The position numbers were made by a program, and so were the translations under genes. A DNA stretch of 64,000 nt, taken from Dipteris shenzhenensis (taxonomy: Eukaryota; Polypodiophyta; Polypodiopsida; Gleicheniales). Below the pieces are notes generated by a model. It saw nothing but the letters and a program-made list of their open reading frames with translations, did no database searches and was not told the origin of the DNA. Shown one piece after another: positions 11,039-23,113 of this stretch (its first letter is position 1; each line of letters begins with the position of its first letter). The stretch is from assembly GCA_047967505.1 (NCBI GenBank), contig CM106538.1. The stretch is one strand, 5' to 3'.

Positions 11039-11765
11039 GAGATGTTTAGGAAACTAACCAAAAAGGATCTACAGTGGCTACTGATCGCTCGAATGAGGTC
11101 TGAGCATTACATAGGGCTTCCTGACGGCCATGGAAGCTTGGGCTTGAGCTTTTATGGATCGAAGGAATTGTGCGGGTGAAGGGGATGATTGCTACTGACA
11201 AGGAAAGAAAGAAAGAAGAAGATCCTACAAAGGTGGTGGGCACGTCAAAAGAAGGTTTGGACCTGAGAAGAAGCCAAGTAACGTCTTAGAACTTCTAACG
11301 GAAGAAGAAGATAGGAGGCAGGCAGGCAGGTGAGAAAAAGCGAGGGGGAAGTGGATGCGGAAATGAGGGAAGAGAAGCTTCAAAACCTCCGTGCAAGCGA
11401 GGATGACAGGCAAGTCCAATCAGGCTTATAGTTTAATTGACTTTAATGGGAGGAGTCTGTGTTGGGAGGTTACGGCGGCTTTGTTTTGAATTTGGGTGAG
11501 TGGAGGAGGAAGTAGACCGCAGGTAAGGAGTGGGGGCCTCGCTGAGAAAATGGGGCGGTTAGTGTGGAAAGCTATTTGATATAAAGCCTAAAGGCACAAC
11601 AACAACAAACAAGGGCCAGATACCTTAAGGGCTGCCTGGGCTGGCTGGCTGGAAAGCTGCTGTGATATCTATTGGCTGTGTACAACGCAGCCTGAGAGAA
11701 TATGGGCGATTAAAGTGAAGCGTTGCTGTTGTTGCTGCAGGTAGACTCACGGGATAGTAAGTAGA
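11039..11765 (-). promoter_or_regulatory. 5' flank of the HSFB gene
   Basis: Purine-rich on the plus strand with no conserved coding sequence. It should hold the 5' UTR and promoter. No unambiguous TATA box could be fixed. One heat-shock-element-like site is listed separately. Confidence 0.5.
11373..11382. promoter_or_regulatory. Candidate heat-shock element
   Basis: AGAAGCTTCA is two inverted HSF pentamers (nGAAn nTTCn), with a further GGAAG pentamer immediately to the left. It lies about 335 bp upstream of the HSFB start codon. Three strictly alternating pentamers are not present, so the site is a candidate only. Confidence 0.3.
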
Positions 11766-11851
11766 AGATATCATGTCTGTGATGGGTTTACAAAAAGAAC
11801 GGGCACGAGATATCATGTCTGTGATGGGTTTACAAAAAGAACGGGCACGAG
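11766..11851. repeat. Perfect 42-bp tandem duplication
   Basis: Two identical 42-bp units beginning AGATATCATGTCTGTGATGG lie head to tail with no mismatch seen, which suggests a recent duplication. Confidence 0.95.
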
Positions 11852-12046
11852 TGTGTGCTTGATGTGGATGGAAGCGAAGCAAGCTTTAGTGCAATCTTCG
11901 TTGATGGCGATTAGTTAGTGGGTGTGGGGGTAGTGACTAGCGAGCTCCCGGAGCACAGATGTGTTGTTGGGGTTTTACTATAGGTCTTAGGAGACCCATC
12001 TAGGATGTAAATACATTTAGGTATTATGAGTGTGTGAGAGAGAGAC

Positions 12047-12172
12047 GCATAAATCTGTTGAGTTCTATATATTATGTGTTGTTGATTGAGAGATAGAGAG
12101 AAGTGAGAAAGGCATAAATCTGTTGAGTTCTGTGTATTAAGACATAATTATGTGTTGTTGATTGAGAGAGTG
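12047..12172. repeat. Imperfect tandem duplication, about 60 bp
   Basis: The stretch GCATAAATCTGTTGAGTTCT through GTGTTGTTGATTGAGAGA occurs at about 12047-12095 and again at about 12112-12172. The second copy has an inserted AT-rich segment. Confidence 0.85.
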
Positions 12173-12610
12173 AGAGAGAGAGAACACGTGACATTGAGAC
12201 GGACAGAAAGAGAAAGAGAGAGAGAGAGAGCGCACCTGTTTCTGCATGAATATACAATGTTTTGGGATCAGCGTTACCTGACCTTAAACCTTTTGTTCAC
12301 CACCAATCTTTTGGCATCAACGAAAGGGCTCAATCTTCTCTGGCATGATACAGTGATTATTTATCGAGTCAATATCGAGCGACGACTGTGCATTGTGCAA
12401 TTCACTACAAGGCTCAAGGGGAAAAGAGAGAGACAGAGAGAGAGGGATACGACTCTTTGGAGATGGGAAGAGAGAGAGAGAGACGGGTCATGCAAACTCT
12501 TGCCAATCTGTCTGTCTCTCTCATTATTAACTCAATGCAGCACGACAGTCCCATCTTTCAAGATCGTATGCATCTATTATCTCTCTGTCTTTCTCTCTCT
12601 CTCCCTCTCG
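12160..12610. repeat. GA/CT microsatellite cluster
   Basis: Several GA runs (about 12160-12235 and 12425-12485) and a CT run (about 12570-12610) are scattered in non-coding sequence. The long open frame across them is a by-product of the repeats. Confidence 0.85.
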
Positions 12611-13800
12611 CGCGCTCGACAAACGAGAGAAGTTGCTTCAACACTTGTGACTCTGCCCACAGTCAGATTCATAGATAACTGTGTGTACATCGATTGCCTG
12701 ATAGAAATGTCAAACTGCAATAGGGAATCGCAAGCGTACAGCAACACAGCACAATGCGTCCAGAGTCCATCCAGACTCCGAACCCGAGGGCAAACAGTTG
12801 GAAGGGGCGACATTCCAGTGGCAAGAACACCATTTCATCCATCGACACAGGAGCCCTTCCACGTGGTGTGTTCCTTTAGGTCCACTTGGAATCTAATTCG
12901 GCGAAGAGGTCTTCTTGGCAGGTCAGCTGTCCCTCACGTCCGCATGGGCTCCGCGTGGCAGCAATAAGAGGCTCCAGCTGGCATTCCGCGCCACGTAGGC
13001 TCGCGCCCCTTTTCTGATACGCCCATCTGAACCTCCAGCACGACGCCCAAAAGAGAATATTAAAAGTAATTCCCGAATCCCCGCACCACGTACGCTGTTT
13101 ATAAAATTCTCACAAAAAGAACTCAAAGGACAAACACATGACCTAACCCACTCCAAACCTCCGATGGTCCTGTCAACACACCCAAATGTTTCATAGGCCT
13201 AAACCAAACGTCAACCTGGGGAGATAAACATCATTGTTGCCTCCTTGCCAGATTGCACCTTTTCTTCTCATGTTGTACTTTATGAGAAGTAGTGAGACTC
13301 CCAAACCCTACTAGTCTAAAGTGATCTTGGTGCTTCTTAACTGCTGATAAGATAAGCCGGTTTTATTCTTATTTTAAAAACTAGTGATAAGAGTGCATCC
13401 TCATGTAAGCTAACATGGCGAAACTGACACCATTCGCAACCCATCGAGGCCATTACCCACCTGATAGGTCATTTGGGGAGTTACTAGCAAGCCTTACGGT
13501 GCCTCATACTCCTCAACCGCTCCATTCGAGGGTTACACATATTTATGGATTTGAAAGGTATCCTTGATTTGGCCTAATCCGAAAGCCTACAAACCAGCAA
13601 GAACAAGACTTGCAATGGTCAACAATGTTAGGTTCCAAAACTACAAGCAAGGGCGGCAACAAGAGACATCCTGTAAGCTGTGTGAATTGCAAGATGAGCA
13701 CATCTACAATGTAGGGAAAGGTTAAGGAGAGTGGATGTGGGAAGAGGTTGGGTGGAGTCAACCCCTTAAGACAAGAGATGAATGGGTGATTATTAAGGTT
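12611..13800. other. Intergenic, no gene seen
   Basis: Mixed-composition sequence with no recognised domain, RNA or transposon signature. Confidence 0.55.
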
Positions 13801-13801
13801 G

Positions 13802-14032
13802 AGGTGTGGGTAAGGTCAAATATACTCATCATAGAAAGCACAAACCGAACCAACGTCAACCTTATGAGGGCTTTTGTCTAGAACAAATCCGTGGATGACT
13901 TTGGGATGAGCAATGGCAACATGAGCATGTCTAAGAGAGTAGGGAGATGAACCCCATGAGACGTGGGGTTAAGGTCAAATAGACCATCATAGAAAGCACG
14001 AACCGGACAACGGTCAACCATACCATGCGCTT
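13802..14032. repeat. Diverged direct repeat, about 165-bp period
   Basis: The block around AAGGTCAAATAnnC, CATCATAGAAAGCAC and CAACGTCAACC at 13802-13866 recurs at about 13968-14032. Partly similar sequence lies between. Origin unknown. Confidence 0.75.
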
Positions 14033-16409
14033 TATCTCGGACCTTGATCACTTTGGAATCTAGTTTTCTCTCTATATAGTAGTAATAGTACGTGAATCGA
14101 GAAGCTGAGTGCCTGCAACCATGAAAGTGGCGACGCCTCGTCCTGGCTATGGCTGCAGCAGCTTGCCGCCTCTGGCTATGGCGCCCTCCGTCCTATAGTT
14201 TAGTAGTGCTCTCTGCAATCTTTGCCTCCTCTGTCTCCGTTCCTCTGTGCCTTCTCTGCCCCCCCGTGCTATCCTTCCCTCAGTGCGCCCTCCTGCAGCT
14301 TACATTCTATTATCCTTGGGAACTCCCACATGTTATTCGTTCTCTCAGCTTTGCCCCCTATTCCTAGATGCATCCTCCTCGCTTTTCTGCATCTTCTGCT
14401 TCGCCTTCAGCATCTGGGTACCTTCACGTTTTTTGGCTTTCGTAGATCTTGATTCCCTCGCCCCCCCATTTCATATTGTGCTCTAGGTACCTTGCCCAGT
14501 CGACGCATCGATTTCCTCGCATCTCGATTCTCCATACATTCCATCCCCACATCCTACCTGTAGTCCCCCTCGAAAATCTGCTTAAATCTCTGCTTTACAA
14601 AACGGCGTCGCACAATTCCGTCCATGCAATGTTGTGGGGGCTGCATATTATGTTATTGCGCGAACGAGTACTACTTCACCTCTATTGCGCATCCATTTGC
14701 GCGTACCCTTCCGTGGATCTCCATTCTCGATTATTCCTGTTCCGGTATTCTGGCCAGCTTCCTTCTGCAAAAGTTGCTTTGAGTCGTATATTGCCACTGC
14801 CTTAAATATAGTTCAACTTTTTGTAAACGAGTGCTGCACAAATCCCGTCCATGCATGTTGCTGATAACAGCTGATAGACGCTTGGAGATCAGATCACCAA
14901 AATTTTCCAAAGATCTCCCGTTCAGAAAAATCAACCCTCCGTCTTAACAGAGATCAGCATCGGAAGCTGCAGGGATCTTTGCCTGTGCTTACCCCTCTCC
15001 GAGTGGCCTGCTTACATCGATTCATGTCGCTCACGTTCCCTTGCTCCATATACCTGTCTCTTCTGAACGCGCCATTGCGTGCATGTCGATTCCTGACTGA
15101 TTTCCCGTAGCGCTTTCGCACTCCAACCTTTCGCACGATAGCCAGGACATGGGTGCTTGCGCTTTTCAACTCCTTGGTCCTTTAAATCTGGCTCAAGTTC
15201 GACATTCTGGATTTTATGTCAAGAATTGTCATTTGAAAGGAATGATGAGTTCTAAGCATAGAACAATTTATCGAAATGCTTAACAAGCGTCTTTGATAAG
15301 TACAAAAGGTGAAATTATAGTGTTAAAGATACGAGAGAGAACATGACTTCAACCTTGTTATGTACATTCTTTACCTCAAGTTTAGGAACTCTGGATATTG
15401 TTTGACCATACTTTTGACCAAACATTGAGAACACTTGGTGTTTTCTAACATTCATCTTAGGAAGGTAAACTTTTGTAGACTCAAATTAAAGATTGAGATC
15501 AATCACTTGTGTATATAGTGATTCATATTTGATATGTACTCCATATATGCAAAGTTGAGCTATAAGTGTACCTTTGGAATCATGTCCCTACTAAATTATT
15601 TGATCAAAATTTGGTATTCCAATGTTCTTTACAAGGAAGAAACAAATACCAAGTTGAGGATATAAAAAGTAAGGAATTTTATATAACATGAGTAAACACA
15701 ATAACTATACAAATGAGAACTAGCCCTGTCTCTTTCAATCATTTCTATTTACTATTTCCACTTTTACTTATAAGATATGCTGAACAGATTTGTGCTGCAC
15801 CCACTTCTAAAAGAGTAATCAAGTGGTGTCTCATGTTAGAGTTAACATTGAAGAATAAAATTATGCATCTAGTTTTAGATAAACTCTTTGTCGCAACTAA
15901 CTCTTAATGAAATGATTGTTTAGACATTAGAACCCCTCGCTCCACCAACCCCCAAATATTATTTACAAAAGAAATGTGTCCTTATCAACCTAATACATCA
16001 TTGTTTTAATTTCATTTTATACCATTTTGAAGCTTTTTAATGTTTTGAAGTTTTCTCTTATCAAGTAGTGAAAGCTATGGATTACATGTCTTACCATAAA
16101 CTTTTAACTCAAATAGAATCAAACTATGCAAAATATTTGAAACTTCTCTTAAAAACCCACTCAGTATGGATTTAATTAAAGTCATAGTCTTACAACTTGA
16201 CAAATTTGGCCATTCAAGCAACCTCTACTTACCATACACGTTGACTAAAAATGTAAAACACAATTGTGCAAATAAATTCTATGTATATTTGAGAAATAGT
16301 TTTCGAGTTTTAGATTGTACAAAAATAATTTTATATCCTTTACAAAATGTTTTATAATTTAAATTCTATTTTCTTTTTTGTTTTACATGATATGATACAA
16401 TCACAAATT
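14033..16409. other. Intergenic, no gene seen
   Basis: A CT-rich stretch (about 14150-15000) is followed by AT-rich sequence. Short frames are present but none shows a recognisable domain or coding bias. 15700-16400 could be decayed transposon sequence downstream of the TNP2 remnant. Confidence 0.5.
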
Positions 16410-17290
16410 CAACACAGCCATAACATTAGATCTCATTCTTCAATGGTTCGCGAGATATCATACACCTAAGTGACAATCCACCAATATTAAAGCTTATTCA
16501 CCCATGGTGGAAGATACATGTCCATGTTTGTAATTAGCTTAGGCTTGTCTGGAACTATCAGGGCTAGCATGCGATGTCCTTTCTTTATAGGAAACCACGA
16601 AGGAAAATCATACTTTACAACTATCACTCGCCATGTAGATCAAAATGTGGAATAGCATCTAAAGGGATTTACACCATCCATGGAAAATCCAAGGCATAAA
16701 CAAAAGGTCCCATCTTTAACCGAGCTTTAACCTCTGGCTATTTTTTGTCTATTTGGCACCATGCTTTCCCATTAGCTAAAATTCTTAACATGCAATCTAT
16801 TGAGAGATTTTGAGCATGAAAATCCATAACTTGGGCCAATGAAGAATCAAAGAAAAAAGTGCTTTAGCCTAGGTATAATAGGCATGCGTTGCAACACCTG
16901 CTTCGGTATCATGTTCCCTTGTGTATCTTTTCTACATTATGATGCTCCACCTTTTGAACAAAGTGTGCACTGCTCATACACATCCCTGTAAAGAAAGCAA
17001 TCATTTGGGCAAAGCATGGATGGAGTTGCAGCCCATACCAAATGCTACAACAGCTTGCTTTGCCTCTTTTCTGGACTCTAGGACAATGTTAGAATTTGGA
17101 AGCCATGTACATAGCAACCTACACAAAAATGCAAATGCCAAATTGGGCATAGTCTAAACAAATCTCTTATCACAACTCCACAAGATTTCTTACCATGAAA
17201 GACAGGTAATATTTATGTCAAACAATTTATTGATAGCCTATACATTCAATATGAAAAGAAAATTTGCAATAAGATGTGTTAGATCGTCTA
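16410..17290 (-). pseudogene. Decayed CACTA TNP2-type transposase
   Basis: Minus-strand conceptual reading keeps the TNP2 (Transposase_21) landmarks in order despite stops and frame changes: CPNDCFLYRDVYEQCTLC (about 16960-17012), MPIIPRLKHFF, then DGVNPFRCYSTF (about 16645-16680), YDFPSWFPIKKGHRMLALIV and MDMYLPPWVNKL. This enzyme normally cuts and pastes CACTA elements. No open frame of useful length remains and terminal inverted repeats were not located. Possible N-terminal remains (an FHIECIGYQ-like segment) lie near 17200-17290. It is on the opposite strand to the DUF4216 remnant at 7.1 kb, so the two are probably separate insertions. Confidence 0.72.
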
Positions 17291-19180
17291 TATAGCATTG
17301 TATTTGCCTCATTCTTATCCTAGCCTCCTCAATACTCATGGGTGTGGTTCTAAATGCTCTCCACATCCTAGAAGACACTTTTTTGCATGTTCATTCCTTG
17401 AATCTAGACCAATATATGCAAGTATCAAGTCATGCATTGCATCATCTTGCTCGTGATCACTCTCATTTGGTACATATTAATGCTTTTAGGCTTTCCTCAT
17501 GCCTCCTCTCCTCTTTGTTGATGCTTGTTTGAGCAAATGTTTGTAGTTTCAATTCAATTGCGATTCATGTTGATAATGTAATGCAACGCATCACCTCTCA
17601 TATGTTCCCTCTTTGTAAGACTAAAAACCAATATCCACATATTTAAATACACATTGAACGTCACACAAGCCAAATGACTTAGGCAAATGTGAATCCTCGT
17701 ACCCCATCGTTTTTTGAACGTGTACTTGTAGTTCAAATGACCAAATTCTAAAGATGCTTATTAGATATGCACACTTATCTACTTATGGAACACTTACATT
17801 ATGCACATTTACATAATATCTTCTCATGCATCCTATCAAAGTGACTTCGGTGTTGATCTCCCTCATTTGAGGTGCTTGACAATGTAATGTCATAAAATCT
17901 AATGTTAAAATATGCAAAACAAACACTTATCTATCTTTGAAAATATAGTTTTCATTAGAAACCTTGAATACAATACACTAAGCATCGAAATAACTAGATA
18001 CAGAATCCTAACTATTGATAATATCATCGATACAAAACAAGTGTTTTAAAAACCCATCAAAACTACCCGAAGCACTATCAAATACGCCAATAAGATAGTC
18101 CATAAATTTCAAGTATTAATGCTTGCAATGCTTTTCAAGTGTAAGACCCTCTTTCAGGGGTCCATTGATTTTTAATTGCAAGTTGCATCTAAATGTTTCT
18201 GCCAAAGCATCATAGGACCTACTATTTATAATATTTATGCGGTTAGTCACATGGGCCTTTATAATTGCCTTAGTTTGATTGTTTATAGTAATTAGTATGT
18301 GTTGTTGGATGTGATTTGCACCCCAAGGACCTATACTATTTCTATTTACGTTATGTGCCATGTCCAATCTCTTTTGAGTGAAAGCATTGTAACAAAAAAA
18401 AAAAGCATACTACCATGTATGTAAAAAGTACTCTTTTGGGAAAAAATGGTGGATTCCTAAATGTAGATATAGTACTACATTGTATAGTAGCTATGGCTTG
18501 GAGCCTTAGTAAAATTACATGAAATTCAAATCCTTCCCTCCACATTGAGGATTCTAGAATCTGCAATCATTCCCCTACATAATGAGGATTCCGAGATCTC
18601 ACTCTCTCCCTCCCTCCAATCACGCTCTCTTTGTAGGCTGTTGCATTGTCTTGATAGAGCGCTATTGTTGCAAATGAAGTGAAAACATTGCATGGCTTCT
18701 CGAAAAAAGATTCCGTTCAAAATCCTAGGATTATTTAGTGGCCACTTTTTAAAAGTATTTTACTTTCTCATAGGTCCATCTCCAAAAATAATCGATTCTA
18801 CAAAAGGGTACAAATTTATGCAACACAACTTTTTAAGATGAACTAGATACATATACTTAGGCTTTCTAACTTGACTGCACATGAATATCATCTTCAAAAC
18901 ACATGCTAGATTATGAATTTTATTTTCAAGGTTGCAAGAAATATTTTACAACCACAAAGTCACCCTAAGATTTCATCATCACTGATGGTATAGAAATGTA
19001 ATTCAGACCAAATGAACATGAATATATTATTATTTATATTACAACCAAGAAACCAAATGAAGTACATGTGAAATATGTACCAAATGGGAATTCCATATGA
19101 CAAATAGAAAACCAAATCATTTAAATATATAAAAATATGTCCATATGTCAAAATTTATATGAAAAACCAAATGTCTAGTA
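17291..19180. other. AT-rich intergenic, no gene seen
   Basis: Short, stop-rich frames only. The first few hundred bases may continue the CACTA remnant; nothing else is recognised. Confidence 0.5.
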
Positions 19181-20974
19181 CGTGCCTTCAGCATTGACGA
19201 GCTTACAAGGGAATGCAGAATCTTAAAGGACCAACTTGCTACTGCTCAAGAGGCCAGCACTTCCAGCACTTCACAAGCACAAGTATTGGACCAATGGTCC
19301 AATACCATTGAAGACATTCCTCAACAAGCAAAGGTCACCTTGCAAATGAGAAAGCTTAAGGAGGCATATACAACCATCTACCACAGCAATACAAAGAAAA
19401 AATGAATGAGATGCACTCCCAAAAGATAATCATCTCGAAGCTTGAACTCTAATTGCTAGTGCAAAACAATGAGGCATTGGAAGACAACACCAATGAAGCC
19501 CCACTACAATGCACAACAATGGTGTACCAAGAGCTTGTGGCTGCTCTACAAGTGGAAGATCACCTCAAAGCACGCATGCTTATCCAATGGAAGCAACTCA
19601 TCAAGATCATATCTGCTCATCCAACAATCAAATGGGAACGTTCCATAGGGACCAAAACTCTACGCATAATTTTCCAAGACTTGTCTGAAGATGAGGAAAA
19701 TATCTTCTCCTTGTCTACACATGCCAGGTTTATAGCACTCAGGACAGATGCTTTCATTGCATATGTATGCCTCATGGGTAGTCCTCCCCTCAGGGTTATT
19801 GCTTGTTTGTTGCCATTGCTACAAATGCCATCACTATTATTTGCAAGGCACGACATAACCGACATCCCACCCATGCAGCTGATGATCCCATTGCACCAGA
19901 GCAAAAAGAAGTGTCAGAAGATCATAGGGCCTATCTCACATCCAACTTCCCATATCTAATCACTCTCTCTGCCAACCTCATAACCTCACTTACCCTTGCT
20001 GCACTACCACCCTCTTAACCTTCCCCGAGCTCTATCCTAACATCTATTCACTCCATCGTCTCCTTGCCCATGCCTCTCACCATTTTCAACTAACCCAACA
20101 ATCACAAACTTACAAGCCTCTCACACCTAGCTTCTTCCCCTCCCTTGCTAATCCTACCCTTGAGGATTACCAAGTTGCTCAAACCATTTGCCCAGTTCTT
20201 CCCTCCCTCCCCTCTGCTCCCCCTTCCACAACTAATACTCTTCCATATTTCTCCCCCATGTCCCCAGATTCTCTCCCTACCCCTTCATCACCTCCGACAC
20301 TACTTGTCCTTCCATTAGTAGAAAATGACACAATATTTGATTTTGAATATCAGGATCCGAATAATCCAATTCGTACTCCCATGCCAGATTCCAATGATGG
20401 GTATGATTTTGATGAGATACCACTTCCTAGTAACGCCATCAAGGAATTTTGGAGCAAATATCCTGATATGAAAACTCAAGGTGGATGGACCTTGGACAAC
20501 TTTCCTACCAACCTTCGTCAGCGTCAAATTAGTTGAGGTTGGATAAGCAAGTTGGATCCATAACCTGATTGGCGCCATCCCAAGCTCTTTGATGTAATCT
20601 TCTTGAAGGAGTACCTACGTGCACCTCCATGTTTTAGAACCCATCCCAAGTTCTATGCAGTTCCACGATGTAAAAAATGGGAAGCCAACATACACACTTT
20701 GGATGAAGATCGAACCATTAATTGGCCAATGATCGAACCATACTCTGGTGTAGAATGGAATATCCAAGGCACAATGATTCGGGCACTTCAGCAGCATGAG
20801 CAAATAATTTGCGGCAACATTGATCGCTTCCTTCGCCTAAGTGCTATATTCTTAAAACATTGGAATTCATTCTGGAGGTCCCATGTTATCTCGATACCCA
20901 TTTGCCTCCACTCAGTTTCAATCCCAATGAACGGGTCGATGCTCAGATTACAAGCCAACTCTATCAAAGAGTGA
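19181..20974 (+). pseudogene. Unrecognised decayed coding sequence
   Basis: Several plus-strand frames look like real but broken protein-coding sequence: a coiled-coil-like start (ECRILKDQLATAQEA, near 19210), a 168-codon frame at 19453-19959, a Pro/Ser-rich to acidic 92-codon frame at 20258-20536 (NDGYDFDEIPLPSNAIKEF), and a 123-codon frame at 20603-20974 rich in Trp, His and Arg. They are not in one frame and no family is recognised. The gene-poor, repeat-rich setting suggests a retroelement open frame, but a decayed host gene is not excluded. Confidence 0.35.
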
Positions 20975-21271
20975 TCTTCTTAGAAGCACGCCACATCCTC
21001 CTCGAAACTAAGCAAAAATTGTATGGTGCAAAGGCTTTACAACGGGACGGACTGGCACAACACAAGTTCCACAGCCCACCAGACTAACAGCATGGCAATC
21101 CAAGTACATGCTCACAATAAGCCATAACCTGAGGACCGGGTAATAAAATGGATCTGGGAGTATGTTGTCTCTGTGCCAACATGGACTTAGGCAGAACAGA
21201 ATGTGTGTGTAGAGTAGTGGCAAAGCTTTGCTTGTACTTGCATAAGGCTAGAAATAATTTCTCTTAGAAAT

Positions 21272-21625
21272 CCAACTTGCATGTTCTACATGCAAGTTCT
21301 ACATACGATTCCTACATGCAACTCCTACATGCAACTCTTACATGTGAGTTCTACATGCAACTCCTACATATGAGTCCTACATGAAACTCCTACATGCGAG
21401 TTCTACATGCAATTCCTACATGTATGTTCTACATGCAAGTTCTACATGCAACTCCTACATTGAGTTCTACATGCAACTCCTACATGCGATTCCTACATGC
21501 ATGTTCTACATGTGAGTTCTACATGCAACTCTTACATGCAACATGCAACTCCTACATGAAACTTCTATATGCAAGTTCTACATGTAGAGAGAGAATGTCT
21601 TACAATTCCTACATGCAAAGAGAGA
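21272..21625. repeat. Minisatellite of TCCTACATGCAA type
   Basis: About 350 bp of alternating units TTCTACATGCAA, CTCCTACATGCGAG and TTCCTACATGCA, roughly 12-13 bp each with higher-order 25-bp pairing. The ATGCAT/ATGCAA core makes it partly palindromic. Confidence 0.93.
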
Positions 21626-21775
21626 AGCTCTCCAACTTGTATAAATACCCCATAATGGAATGAAGCCCACACTCTTTGGGGCATTGTGTTGAGTTCTACT
21701 TTGGTATTCCAAGCAATTGTCTCAAGTGTCCATGCTTCCTTGCACTCCACGTCCAAAAGCATGTCCTAACCTTGC

Positions 21776-21965
21776 AACTCCTCCTCCCCTCTCCTCCAAC
21801 CTTGCAACCCATCCTCTCCCTTTTCTCCTCCCTCCTCCTCCTTCCTCCTCCTCCTCCCTTCTCCTCCTCCTCCTCCTCCTCCCTCCTCCTCCCTTCTCCT
21901 CCTCCCTCCTCCTCCCTCCTCCTCCCTCCTCCCTCCTCCTCCTCCTCCTTCTCTCTTCTTTCCCT
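21776..21965. repeat. CCT/CTT microsatellite
   Basis: About 190 bp of CCT and TCC triplets. Open frames reading Ser/Pro/Leu runs are repeat artefacts. Confidence 0.93.
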
Positions 21966-22081
21966 TATGCTCTTACACCTTCTTCCTCTCCCACTCTTAT
22001 GCTCCCCCTAAACCCTTAGTTCCTCAACCCTTAACCTCCATGATCTACAAGGGAGATGAGTTCTCCACCATGTACTCTATA

Positions 22082-22205
22082 CCTTGAACCTTGGAACCTC
22101 CTTCTAAACCTTGGAACTCCTAACCTTGGAGCCTCTTCTAAACCTTGGAACCTATTTCTAAACATTGGAACCTCCTTCTAACCCTTAAACTCCTCCTAAA
22201 CCCTG
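22082..22205. repeat. Minisatellite of CTAAACCTTGGAAC type
   Basis: Five to six imperfect units of about 20-23 bp around CTAAACCTTGGAACCTCCTT, lying just past the stop of the gypsy E integrase, so probably in the 3' untranslated part of that element. Confidence 0.85.
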
Positions 22206-23113
22206 CAACCCTGAATGAAGACGAAAGCCTTCATTACCTCAACCACGATGATACACGTTCCTCTTGTTTTTGTATGCTTCTCCAACTGATAGAGTCTTTC
22301 TTTCAAGGATTCATAGTCTCGCATGCATTCCTGTACTGCTATATGTAGACTTGGTATTACAAATTCTAGTGGGACCACAGCTTCAAGGCCATACACCAAT
22401 TGAAAAGGTGTGTTCCCTGTACTGACCTTGAGTGTGGTTCTGTATGCCCATAAGGCTGCATTCAATTTCTCTGCCCAATTAGAACGCTGTGGTTCTACTA
22501 CCTTGGTGAGGATAATGCATATTATTTTATTAGTGGATTCGGCCTGTCCATTCCCTTGGGGGTAGTAGGGTGTGCTTTTTCTATGGATTACCATAAAGTG
22601 AGACAAGAGTTCTTGGATTACCTCATTGATAAAATGTGTGCCTCTATTTGACACAATTTCAATGGGGCATCCAAATTGGGTGATCACATTTTTGTATAAG
22701 AATCTTGCTGTGCTTTTGGAATTTGGCTTTCTAATTGCTTTAGCTTCAGCCCATTTTGTAAAGTAATCAGTGGCCACAATGATGTAGCGTGCCTGTGTTC
22801 CTTTTGCTGCTAGATAGATGGGACCCACATAGTCAATCCCCCATTTTTCAAATGGTTTTTGTGCAACAACTGTTGTTAGGGGATTGGAGTCTTTGTGTTG
22901 TGGTTTAGTAGTCCGTTGGCATACATCACAGCCTTTTACATATTGATAGGCATCTGCCCACAGTGTTGGCCACCAATAGCCTGCGAGGAGAACTTTTCTT
23001 GCTGTGGCTTCCCCTTGGAAGTGTCCTCTTGCAATGCCTTCATGGACTTCAATCAGGATTGGCAAGATCTCATGAGGCATTACACATCTTCTTAATACCT
23101 TGTCCTTGCTCAT
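22196..23113 (-). pseudogene. Gypsy E integrase
   Basis: A 305-codon open frame. The zinc-binding HHCC set is complete: H24 and H31 (HEGIARGHF), C62 and C65 (CDVCQ). The catalytic core has D94 (WGIDYVGP) and E192 (QGNGQAEST), but the middle Asp is Asn156 (IVSNRGTHF instead of the usual SDRGTHF). ALWAYRTT and FQLVYGLEAVVP follow, typical of the gypsy C-terminal core. The frame is open, but loss of a DDE residue should abolish strand transfer. The frame ends in non-conserved sequence at 22196, next to a minisatellite. Confidence 0.9.

Noticed and set aside
11283-11303. TTAGAACTTCTAA as a heat-shock element
   Set aside because: The GAA and TTC are separated by one base, not two, so the pentamers are out of register.
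12152-12967. 271-codon plus frame near the GA cluster
   Set aside because: Arg/Glu and Leu/Ser runs from microsatellites at its start and middle; the remainder shows no domain.
21272-21625. CRISPR-like array
   Set aside because: Units are directly adjacent and degenerate with no unique spacers, and the genome is a plant.
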